Shown here: piece by piece, positions 57,604-64,000 of the stretch
Numbering within the stretch: position 1 is the stretch's first letter
Layout of the letters: each line of letters opens with the position of its first letter
NCBI RefSeq assembly: GCF_008710275.1
Contig: NZ_VYQE01000002.1
Coordinates: forward strand, 421,522 to 485,521
From: Histidinibacterium aquaticum
Lineage (GTDB): Bacteria; Pseudomonadota; Alphaproteobacteria; Rhodobacterales; Rhodobacteraceae
Direction: 5' to 3'
Length of the DNA stretch: 64,000 nt
The notes under the pieces: generated by a model
Databases searched by the model: none
Seen by the model: only the letters and a program-made list of their open reading frames with translations
Told to the model about the DNA's origin: nothing
Translations under genes and position numbers: made by a program

Positions 57604-58350
57604 ATGAGCGCTCTCACTCGACACCTCGATGCTCTCACCAACGCGGACAGCGTAGAGACTCTCTGGGACCTTCATACGGCCCACATGGCCGAGCACGGTT
57701 TCGACCGGCTGCTCTACGGCTTCACCCGGTACCGCTCCGGCGTATCGCTGGGTGATCCGCAGGACTGGGTCGTGATGACGAACCACAGTCCGGACTACGT
57801 CGACGCCTTCATGGACGACGGCCTGTACCAGCACGCGCCGATGCTTCGCTGGGCGCTGGAGAACAACGGCGCCTGTTCCTGGAATTGGATCGCCCAGCCC
57901 GGCGCGCTGACACCCGAAGAGATGAAGGTCGTCGAGTTCAATCGCTCCATGGGCGTCACGGCGGGTTACACGATCTCGTTCCGCTCGGTCTCGGCGCGCT
58001 CCAAGGGCGCGATCGCTCTGACGGCCCGCCAGGGCCTGTGCCAGGAAGACGTCGAGAGAACCTGGGCCGCCAAGGGAACGGAGATCGTCGTGGCGAACAA
58101 CGTCATGCACCTCAAGCTCCTCTCCCTGCCCTACAGCGGCTCGCGGCGGCTCACGAAGCGGCAGCGCGAGGTGCTACAGTGGGTCGGCGACGGCAAGACG
58201 ACGCAGGACATCGCGCTTCTGCTGGGCGTGTCGCCCGCGACTGTCGAGAAGCACCTGCGCCTCGCGCGCGAGGCGCTGGACGTGGAGACCACGGCCCAGG
58301 CGGTTCTCAAGGCGTCGTTCTACAACCAGATGTTCGTGCTTGAGGCCTGA
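57604..58350 (+). CDS. solo LuxR-type regulator with autoinducer-binding-like domain
   Basis: A 248-residue protein with an N-terminal PF03472-type domain (about residues 15-165) and a C-terminal LuxR HTH (LTKRQREVLQWVGDGKTTQD then IALLLGVSPATVEKHLRLAR). The acidic residue contacting the homoserine lactone amide (Asp70 in TraR) is replaced: the alignment puts A78 in GLYQHAPMLR, though the following proline is kept. No luxI is in the window. It may sense another ligand or an acyl-homoserine lactone with altered contacts. Start at 57604 or upstream TTG at 57571. Confidence 0.85.
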   Translation: MSALTRHLDALTNADSVETLWDLHTAHMAEHGFDRLLYGFTRYRSGVSLGDPQDWVVMTNHSPDYVDAFMDDGLYQHAPMLRWALENNGACSWNWIAQPGALTPEEMKVVEFNRSMGVTAGYTISFRSVSARSKGAIALTARQGLCQEDVERTWAAKGTEIVVANNVMHLKLLSLPYSGSRRLTKRQREVLQWVGDGKTTQDIALLLGVSPATVEKHLRLAREALDVETTAQAVLKASFYNQMFVLEA

Positions 58351-58720
58351 AAGGCTTACCATGGGTCAGGTTATCCCGACTTTGCCAGCGCGGCGCGGTC
58401 TGCGACTGTCCGGGAGTTCCAACAGCATTGGTCTTTGGGCCATGGAACTGCGGGTCGCATTTCCCTGATATTGCAGGGCTCTGCGGCCCGGTCCGGTACT
58501 CTGGAACCGCTCCGACGCGTTCTTTTCGGCGCTCAGGGAGCGGTAGAATACGGCCGTCGTCCATCTCATCCCAACCTGTGGATGCGGCCGGTCCCGAGGC
58601 GGCGCCGCGAACTCCCTTCGCGGCGTCGCTGCGCGGGGCCACGCGTCAGACGAGTCCGGCCGCACAAAGAAAAGGCCGCCTCGACGGGCGGCCTTTCCGG
58701 GTAGATGGGTCGCGACAGGT
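58351..58720. other. 370-bp region without a gene, between luxR-type gene and tsf
   Basis: Apart from the tsf terminator at 58671-58696, I see no coding frame with a ribosome site, no tRNA and no repeat. It may hold an end signal or promoter for the LuxR-type gene. Confidence 0.5.
58671..58696 (-). terminator. rho-independent terminator of rpsB-tsf
   Basis: Perfect ten-base stem AAAGGCCGCC with GGCGGCCTTT and loop TCGACG. On the minus strand a TTCTTTG tract follows; it lies 25 bases after the tsf stop. Confidence 0.9.
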
Positions 58721-59596
58721 TCAGCCCTGGGCGGCTTTCGCCACCTCGGCCGCGAAGTCCTCTTTCTCGACCTCGATGCCTTCGCCGACCTCGAGCCGGA
58801 TGTAACCGGTGATGGTGACGCCGGCCTCTTCGGCGGCCTTTTGGACGGTCAGGTCGGGGTTCACGACGAACGCCTGGTTCAGCAGCGTGACCTCGGCCAT
58901 GTACTTCTTCATCCGGCCCTCGATCATCTTCTCGATGACCTGCTCGGGCTTGCCGCTCTCGCGCGCGATGTCGATCTGGATCTGACGCTCCTTCTCGACG
59001 ATCGCCGGATCGAGGTCGGCCTCGGACAGCGAGGCCGGGTTCACGGCGGCGATGTGCATCGCCACCTGGCGGCCGAAGGCCTCGTCGGCGCCGTCCATGG
59101 CGACGACCACGCCGATCTTGCCCATGTTCTCGCCCGCGGCGTTGTGGACGTAGGACACGACGGTGGTGCCCTCGACCTTCGCCATCCGGCGGACGTTCAT
59201 GTTCTCGCCGACGCTCGCGATCTTGTCGGTGACGACTTCTTTGACCTTCTTGCCGCCGAGATCGGCCTCGACCAGCGCGGCGACGTCGTCCGCCTTGAGA
59301 GCGACCTGCGCGATGTCCTTGACCATCGTCTGGAACTCGGAGTTCCGGGCGACGAAGTCGGTCTCGGCGTTCACCTCGACAGCGACACCGGTGCCCCCCT
59401 CGACGGCGACGGCCACGAGGCCCTCGGCGGCGGTGCGGCTGGATTTCTTGGCGGCCTTGGCCAGACCCTTGGTGCGCAGCCAGTCGACGGCGGCTTCCAT
59501 GTCGCCGTCGGTCTCGGTCAGCGCCTTCTTGGCGTCCATCATGCCCGCGCCGGTCGTGTCGCGGAGCTCTTTCACCTGCGCAGCGGTAATCGCCAT
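58721..59596 (-). CDS. tsf: translation elongation factor Ts
   Basis: A 291-residue EF-Ts. Its N-terminal TDV-type sequence [20 protein letters not shown] and the UBA-like helices ([20 protein letters not shown]) are typical, followed by the core with [13 protein letters not shown]. It recharges EF-Tu with GTP. It is downstream of rpsB in the usual rpsB-tsf operon with a 72-bp gap. Confidence 0.97.
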   Translation of the reverse strand: MAITAAQVKELRDTTGAGMMDAKKALTETDGDMEAAVDWLRTKGLAKAAKKSSRTAAEGLVAVAVEGGTGVAVEVNAETDFVARNSEFQTMVKDIAQVALKADDVAALVEADLGGKKVKEVVTDKIASVGENMNVRRMAKVEGTTVVSYVHNAAGENMGKIGVVVAMDGADEAFGRQVAMHIAAVNPASLSEADLDPAIVEKERQIQIDIARESGKPEQVIEKMIEGRMKKYMAEVTLLNQAFVVNPDLTVQKAAEEAGVTITGYIRLEVGEGIEVEKEDFAAEVAKAAQG

Positions 59597-59668
59597 GGGT
59601 TTTCTCCTTCGTGTATGGGTCCGGGCGGAGCTAGCGCCGCCCGGTGACAATCAGGTGACGGGAGGGTC

Positions 59669-60553
59669 TCAGTCGACCTTCTCGCCCTTTTCCTTGTTGT
59701 CGAGGTCGAGCGGCGCCTCTTCGGGGGCCGGCTCGGTCGTCGGCGTGCTGGCCGTGGCGTGGCCGGTCTCGACACCGGTGCTCTCGGCTTCGCCAGCGGA
59801 CTCCCCGGCGAGCTCGGCCTCGGCCAGGGCTTCCATCTCGCCCATGTCGACGCCGGCGGCGCCGAGCTGCTGCTGCATGCCGTCGAGCGCGGCGCGCGCG
59901 GCGAGATCGCAGTAGAGCTGGATCGCACGGGCGGCGTCGTCGTTGCCCGGGATGATGTAGTCCACGCCGTCGGGCGAGCAGTTGGTATCGACCACGGCGA
60001 CGACCGGGATGCCGAGCTTCTTCGCTTCGGCGACCGCGAGGTCTTCCTTGTTCACGTCGATCACGAAGAGCATGTCCGGCACGCCGCCCATCTCGCGGAT
60101 GCCGCCCAGCGAGGCGGTGAGCTTCTCCTGCTCACGCTCCATGCCGAGGCGCTCCTTCTTCGTGAGACCGGCGAAGCCTTCCTCTGCGGCCTCGTCGATG
60201 GCGCGCAGGCGGCCGATCGACTTGGACACGGTCTGCCAGTTGGTCAGCGTGCCGCCCAGCCAGCGGTGATTCATGTAGTATTGGGCGCACTTCTCTGCGG
60301 CCTCGGCGATCGGACGCTGGGCCTGGCGCTTGGTGCCGACGAAGAGCACGCGGCCGCCGCGGGCGACGGTCTCGCGGACGGCGTTGAGCGCCGCGTCGAG
60401 CATCGGGACGGTCTGCGTCAGGTCGACGATGTGGATGCCGTTGCGCGCGCCGTAGATGAACTCGCCCATGCGGGGGTTCCAGCGCTGCGTCTGGTGGCCG
60501 AAGTGAACGCCAGCCTCAAGCAGCTGACGCATGGAGAACTCGGGAAGAGCCAT
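59669..60553 (-). CDS. rpsB: 30S ribosomal protein S2
   Basis: A 294-residue S2. The signature [20 protein letters not shown] begins it, and [16 protein letters not shown] and [20 protein letters not shown] are conserved. The last about 60 residues, rich in E, A, T and P ([20 protein letters not shown]), are an alphaproteobacterial acidic extension not found in E. coli S2. AAGGA precedes the ATG; a structured leader lies upstream. Confidence 0.97.
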   Translation of the reverse strand: MALPEFSMRQLLEAGVHFGHQTQRWNPRMGEFIYGARNGIHIVDLTQTVPMLDAALNAVRETVARGGRVLFVGTKRQAQRPIAEAAEKCAQYYMNHRWLGGTLTNWQTVSKSIGRLRAIDEAAEEGFAGLTKKERLGMEREQEKLTASLGGIREMGGVPDMLFVIDVNKEDLAVAEAKKLGIPVVAVVDTNCSPDGVDYIIPGNDDAARAIQLYCDLAARAALDGMQQQLGAAGVDMGEMEALAEAELAGESAGEAESTGVETGHATASTPTTEPAPEEAPLDLDNKEKGEKVD

Positions 60554-60580
60554 GCCGTATCCTTTCCGGTTTATAGCCTC

Positions 60581-60652
60581 GGCGGAGGATCATCCCATGT
60601 GGGACAACCGGTGGACCGGTCGGGATGTCTCCCCGACGGGCCCGCCTCCGCC
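60581..60652 (-). promoter_or_regulatory. candidate structured rpsB leader
   Basis: An eight-base closing pair, GGCGGAGG (60581-60588) with CCTCCGCC (60645-60652), encloses a GTCGGG/CCCGAC hairpin (60619-60624 with 60632-60637), a TCCCA/TGGGA pair (60593-60597 with 60600-60604) and two ACCGGT copies. It lies within the rpsB 5' leader and ends just before the AAGGA site. Ribosomal protein S2 represses its own message in E. coli through leader RNA, so this may be the equivalent; the fold is a hand prediction. Confidence 0.5.
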
Positions 60653-60723
60653 TGCGGAGTGAGTAGCGGGCAGATAGGCCGGAGCGCGGGGGAATGCAAG
60701 CCCCCTGCCCTGGCGCGGCAAGC

Positions 60724-62055
60724 CTAGAGGAAAACCCGCTCGACCACCCACCAGGCGCCGACGAGCGCGATCAGGATCGAGGCCGGCATCGCGACGATCC
60801 GGGTGTAGGTCTCGTGACCGTCGGCGGTCACGGCCGCCGCCGAGAAACCCAGCAGGATCGCGCAGGCCACGAGGAGCGGAATGAGCCCCTCAATGAGTTC
60901 GGGGCCGAGCTGGCTGACCGGGATGGCGAGCGCCGGGACGGCGATCACCGCGAGCGCCAGGTAGATCGCCCCGGCGCCGCGGTCGGCGCTGCCCCTCCGG
61001 GCCGAACGCACGGCGCCCAAGACGATCAGGTAGGCCACGGCGATGACCGCGAGCTGGCCTATCTCCACGCCGATGTTGAAGCCCACGAGCGCCGGGATAA
61101 ACGCGCTCTGAGGCAGCCCGAACTCGGCCAGGACGGAGGCGAAGCCCAGTCCGTGCAGCAGGCCGAAACAGAAGATCACTGCCGGCCGCCAGGGCGAGAG
61201 CGCACCGGTGCGCAGGACGTTCTCGACCGCGACGTAGACGATGGAGAGCGCGATCAGCGGCTCCACGATGGAGCCCGGCACCGAGACGTAGCCCAGCGCT
61301 GCGAGCGCGAGCGTGATGGTATGGGCCAGGGTGAAGGCCGAGACCTGCCAAAGCAGCGGCCCGAGCCGGGGCGCGAGGAAGAAGAGGCCGAGCACGAAGA
61401 GAATGTGGTCGAGGCCCAGCGGGACGATGTGATCGACGCCGACGGGAATGTATTCGAAGAAGGTCTCCCAGCCGCCCGGCTGGTTGCCGCCGGCGAGGTC
61501 GATGGGGTCCGAGATCGCGCCGGACTGCAGGAACGCGTCATAGGGCTCTTCCACGCCGTTCTGGCGCAGGACGAGATCGCCGTATTCCGGCGCCCAGCCC
61601 ACCTCGACCCGCTCGGCGCCCTCTGGCAGCTCGGCGGTGAAGGTGAAGAGCGACTGGCGGGGTTGGTCGGTGTCGCCGACCTCTGGCACCTCGACTGACT
61701 GAAGCTCGAGCGGCAGGTCGGTGCCGTCCGCCCGCACGGTGATGTTCTCCGCCATCTCCGGGAAATAATCGCGGAAGCGCTCGGCGAGTGCATCGGGCTC
61801 CAGGGCGCGCAGATCGTCGTAGGCCTCGGCGTTGGCGGCGGCGTTGGTGTCCTCCAGCCCGTCGAGGTCGACACCGGCGACGAAGCCCTCGATCGTGGAC
61901 TCGACCGAGAAGACCAGTTCGTCTCCCTGCCGCTCCATCTGGGCGATCGACGGCATGACCTCGTGCGCCGAGGCCAGCGTGCCGAAGATGACCAGCAGCA
62001 TTGACAGCGCCGCGCAGAGCCTCAGCTTTGCCCGGGAAAACAGGGAGTCAGTCAT
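60724..62055 (-). CDS. HupE/UreJ-2 family membrane protein
   Basis: A 443-residue protein. A signal peptide (AALSMLLVIFGTLASA) leads to about 170 residues of periplasmic domain, and then seven to eight membrane helices. The family core is GLDHILFVLGLFFLAPRLGP with histidines in AFTLAHTITLALAALG and GLLHGLGFASVL, thought to bind nickel or another metal in HupE-type permeases. Its start codon overlaps that of the divergent DUF4198 gene by two bases. Metal specificity is unknown. Confidence 0.85.
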   Translation of the reverse strand: MTDSLFSRAKLRLCAALSMLLVIFGTLASAHEVMPSIAQMERQGDELVFSVESTIEGFVAGVDLDGLEDTNAAANAEAYDDLRALEPDALAERFRDYFPEMAENITVRADGTDLPLELQSVEVPEVGDTDQPRQSLFTFTAELPEGAERVEVGWAPEYGDLVLRQNGVEEPYDAFLQSGAISDPIDLAGGNQPGGWETFFEYIPVGVDHIVPLGLDHILFVLGLFFLAPRLGPLLWQVSAFTLAHTITLALAALGYVSVPGSIVEPLIALSIVYVAVENVLRTGALSPWRPAVIFCFGLLHGLGFASVLAEFGLPQSAFIPALVGFNIGVEIGQLAVIAVAYLIVLGAVRSARRGSADRGAGAIYLALAVIAVPALAIPVSQLGPELIEGLIPLLVACAILLGFSAAAVTADGHETYTRIVAMPASILIALVGAWWVVERVFL

Positions 62056-62854
62056 GCGCTTTTTCGCCCTCTGCCTGGGGCTCCTGGCCGCCCCGGCCTC
62101 TGCCCACGAATACTGGATCGAACCGCTCGACTACGCGGTCGAGGCTGACGGTATGTTGCGGGGCCACCTTGTCAACGGTCAGCAGTTCGAGGGCACCCGC
62201 TTCGCCTATATCCCCCAGCGTTTCGCGCGCTTCGCGGTCTTCGCCGGCGACCGGAGCGCCCCGGTCGAGGGCCGCATCGGCGACCGCCCTGCCCTCGACA
62301 TCGCGCCGCTGGCGGAGGGGCTGAACGTCGTGGCCTATGTGTCGGACCTCAACGTCGTGCGCTACGACGCGGTCGAGGACTTCCTGAGCTTCGCCGAGCA
62401 CAAGGACCTGGGCGAGGTCGAGGAGCGCGCCCGGGCGGAAGCCGAGCCCGACGGCGGGATCGGCGAGGCCTATACCCGCTACGCCAAGACGCTGATCGCC
62501 GTGGGCGACGGAGCCGGGACCGACCGGCGCACGGGCCTCGAGACCGAGATCGTGGCGCTCGAGAATCCCTATACCGCCGAGGCGGAGGACGGACTCGACG
62601 TCCAGGTCTTCTACGGCGACGCCCTGCGCGCCGACGCCCAGGTCGAGCTTTTCGAGAAGGCGGAGGACGGGACGGTCGAGGTCACGCTGCACCGCACGAA
62701 TGCCGAGGGCATCGCCACCCTGCCCGTGCGACCGGGCCACAGCTACCTGGTCGACGCCGTGGTCCTGCGCCAGCCCGCGGCGGACCTCGCCGAGGGCCGC
62801 AACGTGGTCTGGGAGACGCTCTGGGCCTCGCTGACCTTCGCGGTCCCGGAGTGA
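62054..62854 (+). CDS. DUF4198 domain-containing exported protein
   Basis: A 266-residue protein with a signal peptide (MRFFALCLGLLAAPASA, cleavage before HEYW). The mature protein starts HEYWIEPLDYAVEADGMLRG and ends in an Ig-like domain (LDVQVFYGDALRADAQVELF). DUF4198 proteins pair with HupE-like permeases and metal (Ni/Co) uptake; the N-terminal histidine could bind metal once the signal is cut. GGGAG lies inside the divergent gene's coding sequence. A metal-uptake role is inferred. Confidence 0.87.
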   Translation: MRFFALCLGLLAAPASAHEYWIEPLDYAVEADGMLRGHLVNGQQFEGTRFAYIPQRFARFAVFAGDRSAPVEGRIGDRPALDIAPLAEGLNVVAYVSDLNVVRYDAVEDFLSFAEHKDLGEVEERARAEAEPDGGIGEAYTRYAKTLIAVGDGAGTDRRTGLETEIVALENPYTAEAEDGLDVQVFYGDALRADAQVELFEKAEDGTVEVTLHRTNAEGIATLPVRPGHSYLVDAVVLRQPAADLAEGRNVVWETLWASLTFAVPE

Positions 62855-62942
62855 TTTCGCCGCGCTTGCGCGCGTCGATCCGCGCGCGCTTCGCGCGCGG
62901 GTTGCCCCGATCCCACCGTTCCGAGCAACGCGTCGGACCCTG

Positions 62943-63008
62943 AGGGGGCGCTGCCCCCGCCGCCCGTGCCGGGCGGCCCCCCGGGATATTTTCGCCCAGA
63001 AGAGGGAG
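62943..63008. repeat. REP-like two-hairpin intergenic repeat of Rhodobacteraceae
   Basis: Two adjacent hairpins, GGGGGC-gct-GCCCCC (62944-62958) and GCCGCCCG-tgc-CGGGCGGC (62959-62977), then a CCCCCGGGATATTTTCGCCC tail ending in an AGAAGAGG tract. Closely similar pairs with a GATATTT and an A-rich end are dispersed in many Rhodobacteraceae genomes between genes. It lies in the 200-bp gap 62855-63054, which has no gene but includes a CGCGCGCG-rich hairpin at about 62880-62899. Confidence 0.6.
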
Positions 63009-63054
63009 GGGATTGCGCGTTGACGGCGCTTCATCGCCGGGCCATGACCGGGCG

Positions 63055-63945
63055 ATGGAGCGCAGACCCGACATTCTCTGCATCGGCAGCGTCCTCTGGG
63101 ACACCATCGGCCGATCACAGGCGTCCATGCGCCTCGGCTCGGACGTGCCGGGCCGGATCACCCGCCTGCCCGGCGGCGTGGCGATGAACATCGCCCAGAC
63201 CCTGGTGCGGCTCGGGCTGAGACCGGCGCTTCTCACCGTCGTCGGCAGCGATCCGGAGGGCGAGGTGCTGCTGGCCGAGGCGGAGGCCATGGGCATGGAG
63301 ACTTCCACCGCCTATCGCTCAGAGGACCTGCCGACGGATTCCTACCTGGCGGTCGAGGGGGCCAACGGTCTGATCGCCGCCATCGCCGACGCCCATTCGC
63401 TCGAACGGGCGGGCGCCAAGATCCTCACGCCCCTCAGAGACGGCCGTCTCGGCACGGAAGAGACCCCCTGGAGCGGGGCGGTCGCCCTCGACGGCAATCT
63501 CACCGAGGACCTCCTGCGCGAGATCGCGCATTCGCCGCTCTTCGCGCGGGCCGATATCCGCGTGGCCCCCGCCTCGCCCGGCAAGGCGCTGCGGCTGCAG
63601 GCGCTCATGGGCCATCCCTCCGCGGTCTTCTACGTGAACCTCGAGGAGGCGGGCCTGCTCTGCCAGACCGAGTTCACCTCCAGCGAGGCCGCGGCGGAGG
63701 CGATGCGGGCAAGGGGCGCGGCGAGGGTACTCGTCACCGACGGCGGACGGGCCGCGACGGAGGCCGCCGAGGGGCGGCTTCTCACCCGCGTGCCGCCGGC
63801 GGTCATGGTGGCGCGGGTCACCGGCGCGGGCGACACGTTCATGGCGGCGCATCTCGCCGCAGACCTCGAAGGCGCCACGCCGGAGGCGGCGCTCGACCGG
63901 GCGCTCGCCGCGGCGGCGGCCTATGTCTCGGGCGACCGGGACTGA
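63055..63945 (+). CDS. psuK: pseudouridine kinase PsuK (PfkB family)
   Basis: A 296-residue ribokinase/PfkB-fold kinase. The N-terminal substrate site is LCIGSVLWDTIGRSQASM with GGVAMNIAQTLVRLG, and the C-terminal catalytic motif is VARVTGAGDTFMAAHLAADL, with the anion-hole GAGD. The SVLWD substitution and psuG immediately after it fit pseudouridine kinase, which forms pseudouridine 5'-phosphate. The start is taken at 63055; a TTG at 63013 in frame has a GGGAGGGG site but too close to the codon. Confidence 0.87.
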   Translation: MERRPDILCIGSVLWDTIGRSQASMRLGSDVPGRITRLPGGVAMNIAQTLVRLGLRPALLTVVGSDPEGEVLLAEAEAMGMETSTAYRSEDLPTDSYLAVEGANGLIAAIADAHSLERAGAKILTPLRDGRLGTEETPWSGAVALDGNLTEDLLREIAHSPLFARADIRVAPASPGKALRLQALMGHPSAVFYVNLEEAGLLCQTEFTSSEAAAEAMRARGAARVLVTDGGRAATEAAEGRLLTRVPPAVMVARVTGAGDTFMAAHLAADLEGATPEAALDRALAAAAAYVSGDRD

Positions 63946-63961
63946 CTTGAAGGATCCCCAG

Positions 63962-64000
63962 ATGATCGAGATTTCCGAGAGCCCCGAGGTGACGGAGGCG
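63962..64000 (+). CDS. psuG: pseudouridine-5'-phosphate glycosidase PsuG, 5' end only
   Basis: Only 13 codons are in the window: MIEISESPEVTEA. That matches the PsuG N-terminus (I-x-I-x-x-EV-x-EA before the ALESTIISHG motif). AAGGA lies upstream, 16 bases after psuK. With psuK it breaks pseudouridine to uracil and ribose 5-phosphate for RNA turnover. Identity is based on a short stretch plus psuK. Confidence 0.65.
   Translation, partial: MIEISESPEVTEA

Noticed and set aside
58307-58720. Short frames between the LuxR-type gene and tsf
   Set aside because: No ribosome site, no family and conflicting frames on both strands; the stretch holds only the tsf terminator.

Overview
The window is chromosomal DNA from a high-GC alphaproteobacterium, most likely a Rhodobacteraceae (Roseobacter-type) genome. 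Signs are the strong GC codon bias, the trpE/trpG/trpD/trpC-moaC-moeA-lexA block, the cysG-DUF2849-cysI-cysH-DUF934 sulfate-reduction operon with a divergent Lrp gene, an alphaproteobacterial GTTC-N7-GTTC LexA box, and a family-typical two-hairpin intergenic repeat. No IS element, prophage, integrase, CRISPR array, rRNA or tRNA gene was seen. Almost everything is core metabolism and information processing.

Layout. 0-8.4 kb: tRNA methyltransferase trmJ, heme A synthase ctaA with an M32 carboxypeptidase, a Ppx/GppA phosphatase on the other strand, a translationally coupled C1 cluster (PF13769-like small protein, MetF-like reductase, HAD phosphatase, methyl-THF:corrinoid methyltransferase), and rlmE. 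8.5-14.8 kb: glpK behind a perfect palindrome, fabZ-lpxA without its usual lpx partners, an AAC(6')-like acetyltransferase, pgk, and paired cytosolic and exported cyclophilins. 14.8-20 kb: DUF3179 protein, then a co-directional molybdenum-enzyme region (XdhC-like, molybdopterin-binding protein, exported dienelactone hydrolase-like protein, CoxS-like and CoxM-like subunits) that lacks a CoxL gene. 20-24.3 kb: a huge acidic OmpA-family protein, infC with an ATA start, and a membrane-anchored Ala/Glu repeat protein.

24.3-30.4 kb: the assimilatory sulfate-reduction operon (minus strand) and its divergent Lrp-type regulator. 30.4-46.2 kb: gltA, gltX, comEC, lexA, moeA, moaC, trpC, trpD, trpG, a polysaccharide-deacetylase-like protein with a 58-residue tandem repeat, trpE and ppiD. 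46.2-51.3 kb: aminotransferase, TPP enzyme, thioesterase, DUF1127 and a divergent MocR regulator with operator-like palindromes. 51.3-57.5 kb: rplM-rpsI with a clear promoter and terminator, an IsdG-like monooxygenase, a PEP-mutase-family protein, arginase and ornithine cyclodeaminase with a divergent Lrp regulator, and a DoeA-like M24 hydrolase. 57.6-64 kb: a solo LuxR, rpsB-tsf, HupE-like and DUF4198 proteins whose divergent start codons overlap, and psuK with the first codons of psuG.

I do not see a wholly new system. The best leads are the CoxS/CoxM pair without CoxL, the four-gene methyl-THF cluster (possible part of a split methionine synthase), the head-to-head overlapping start codons, the noncanonical infC start, the rpsB leader structure, and several palindromic operators that can be tested.
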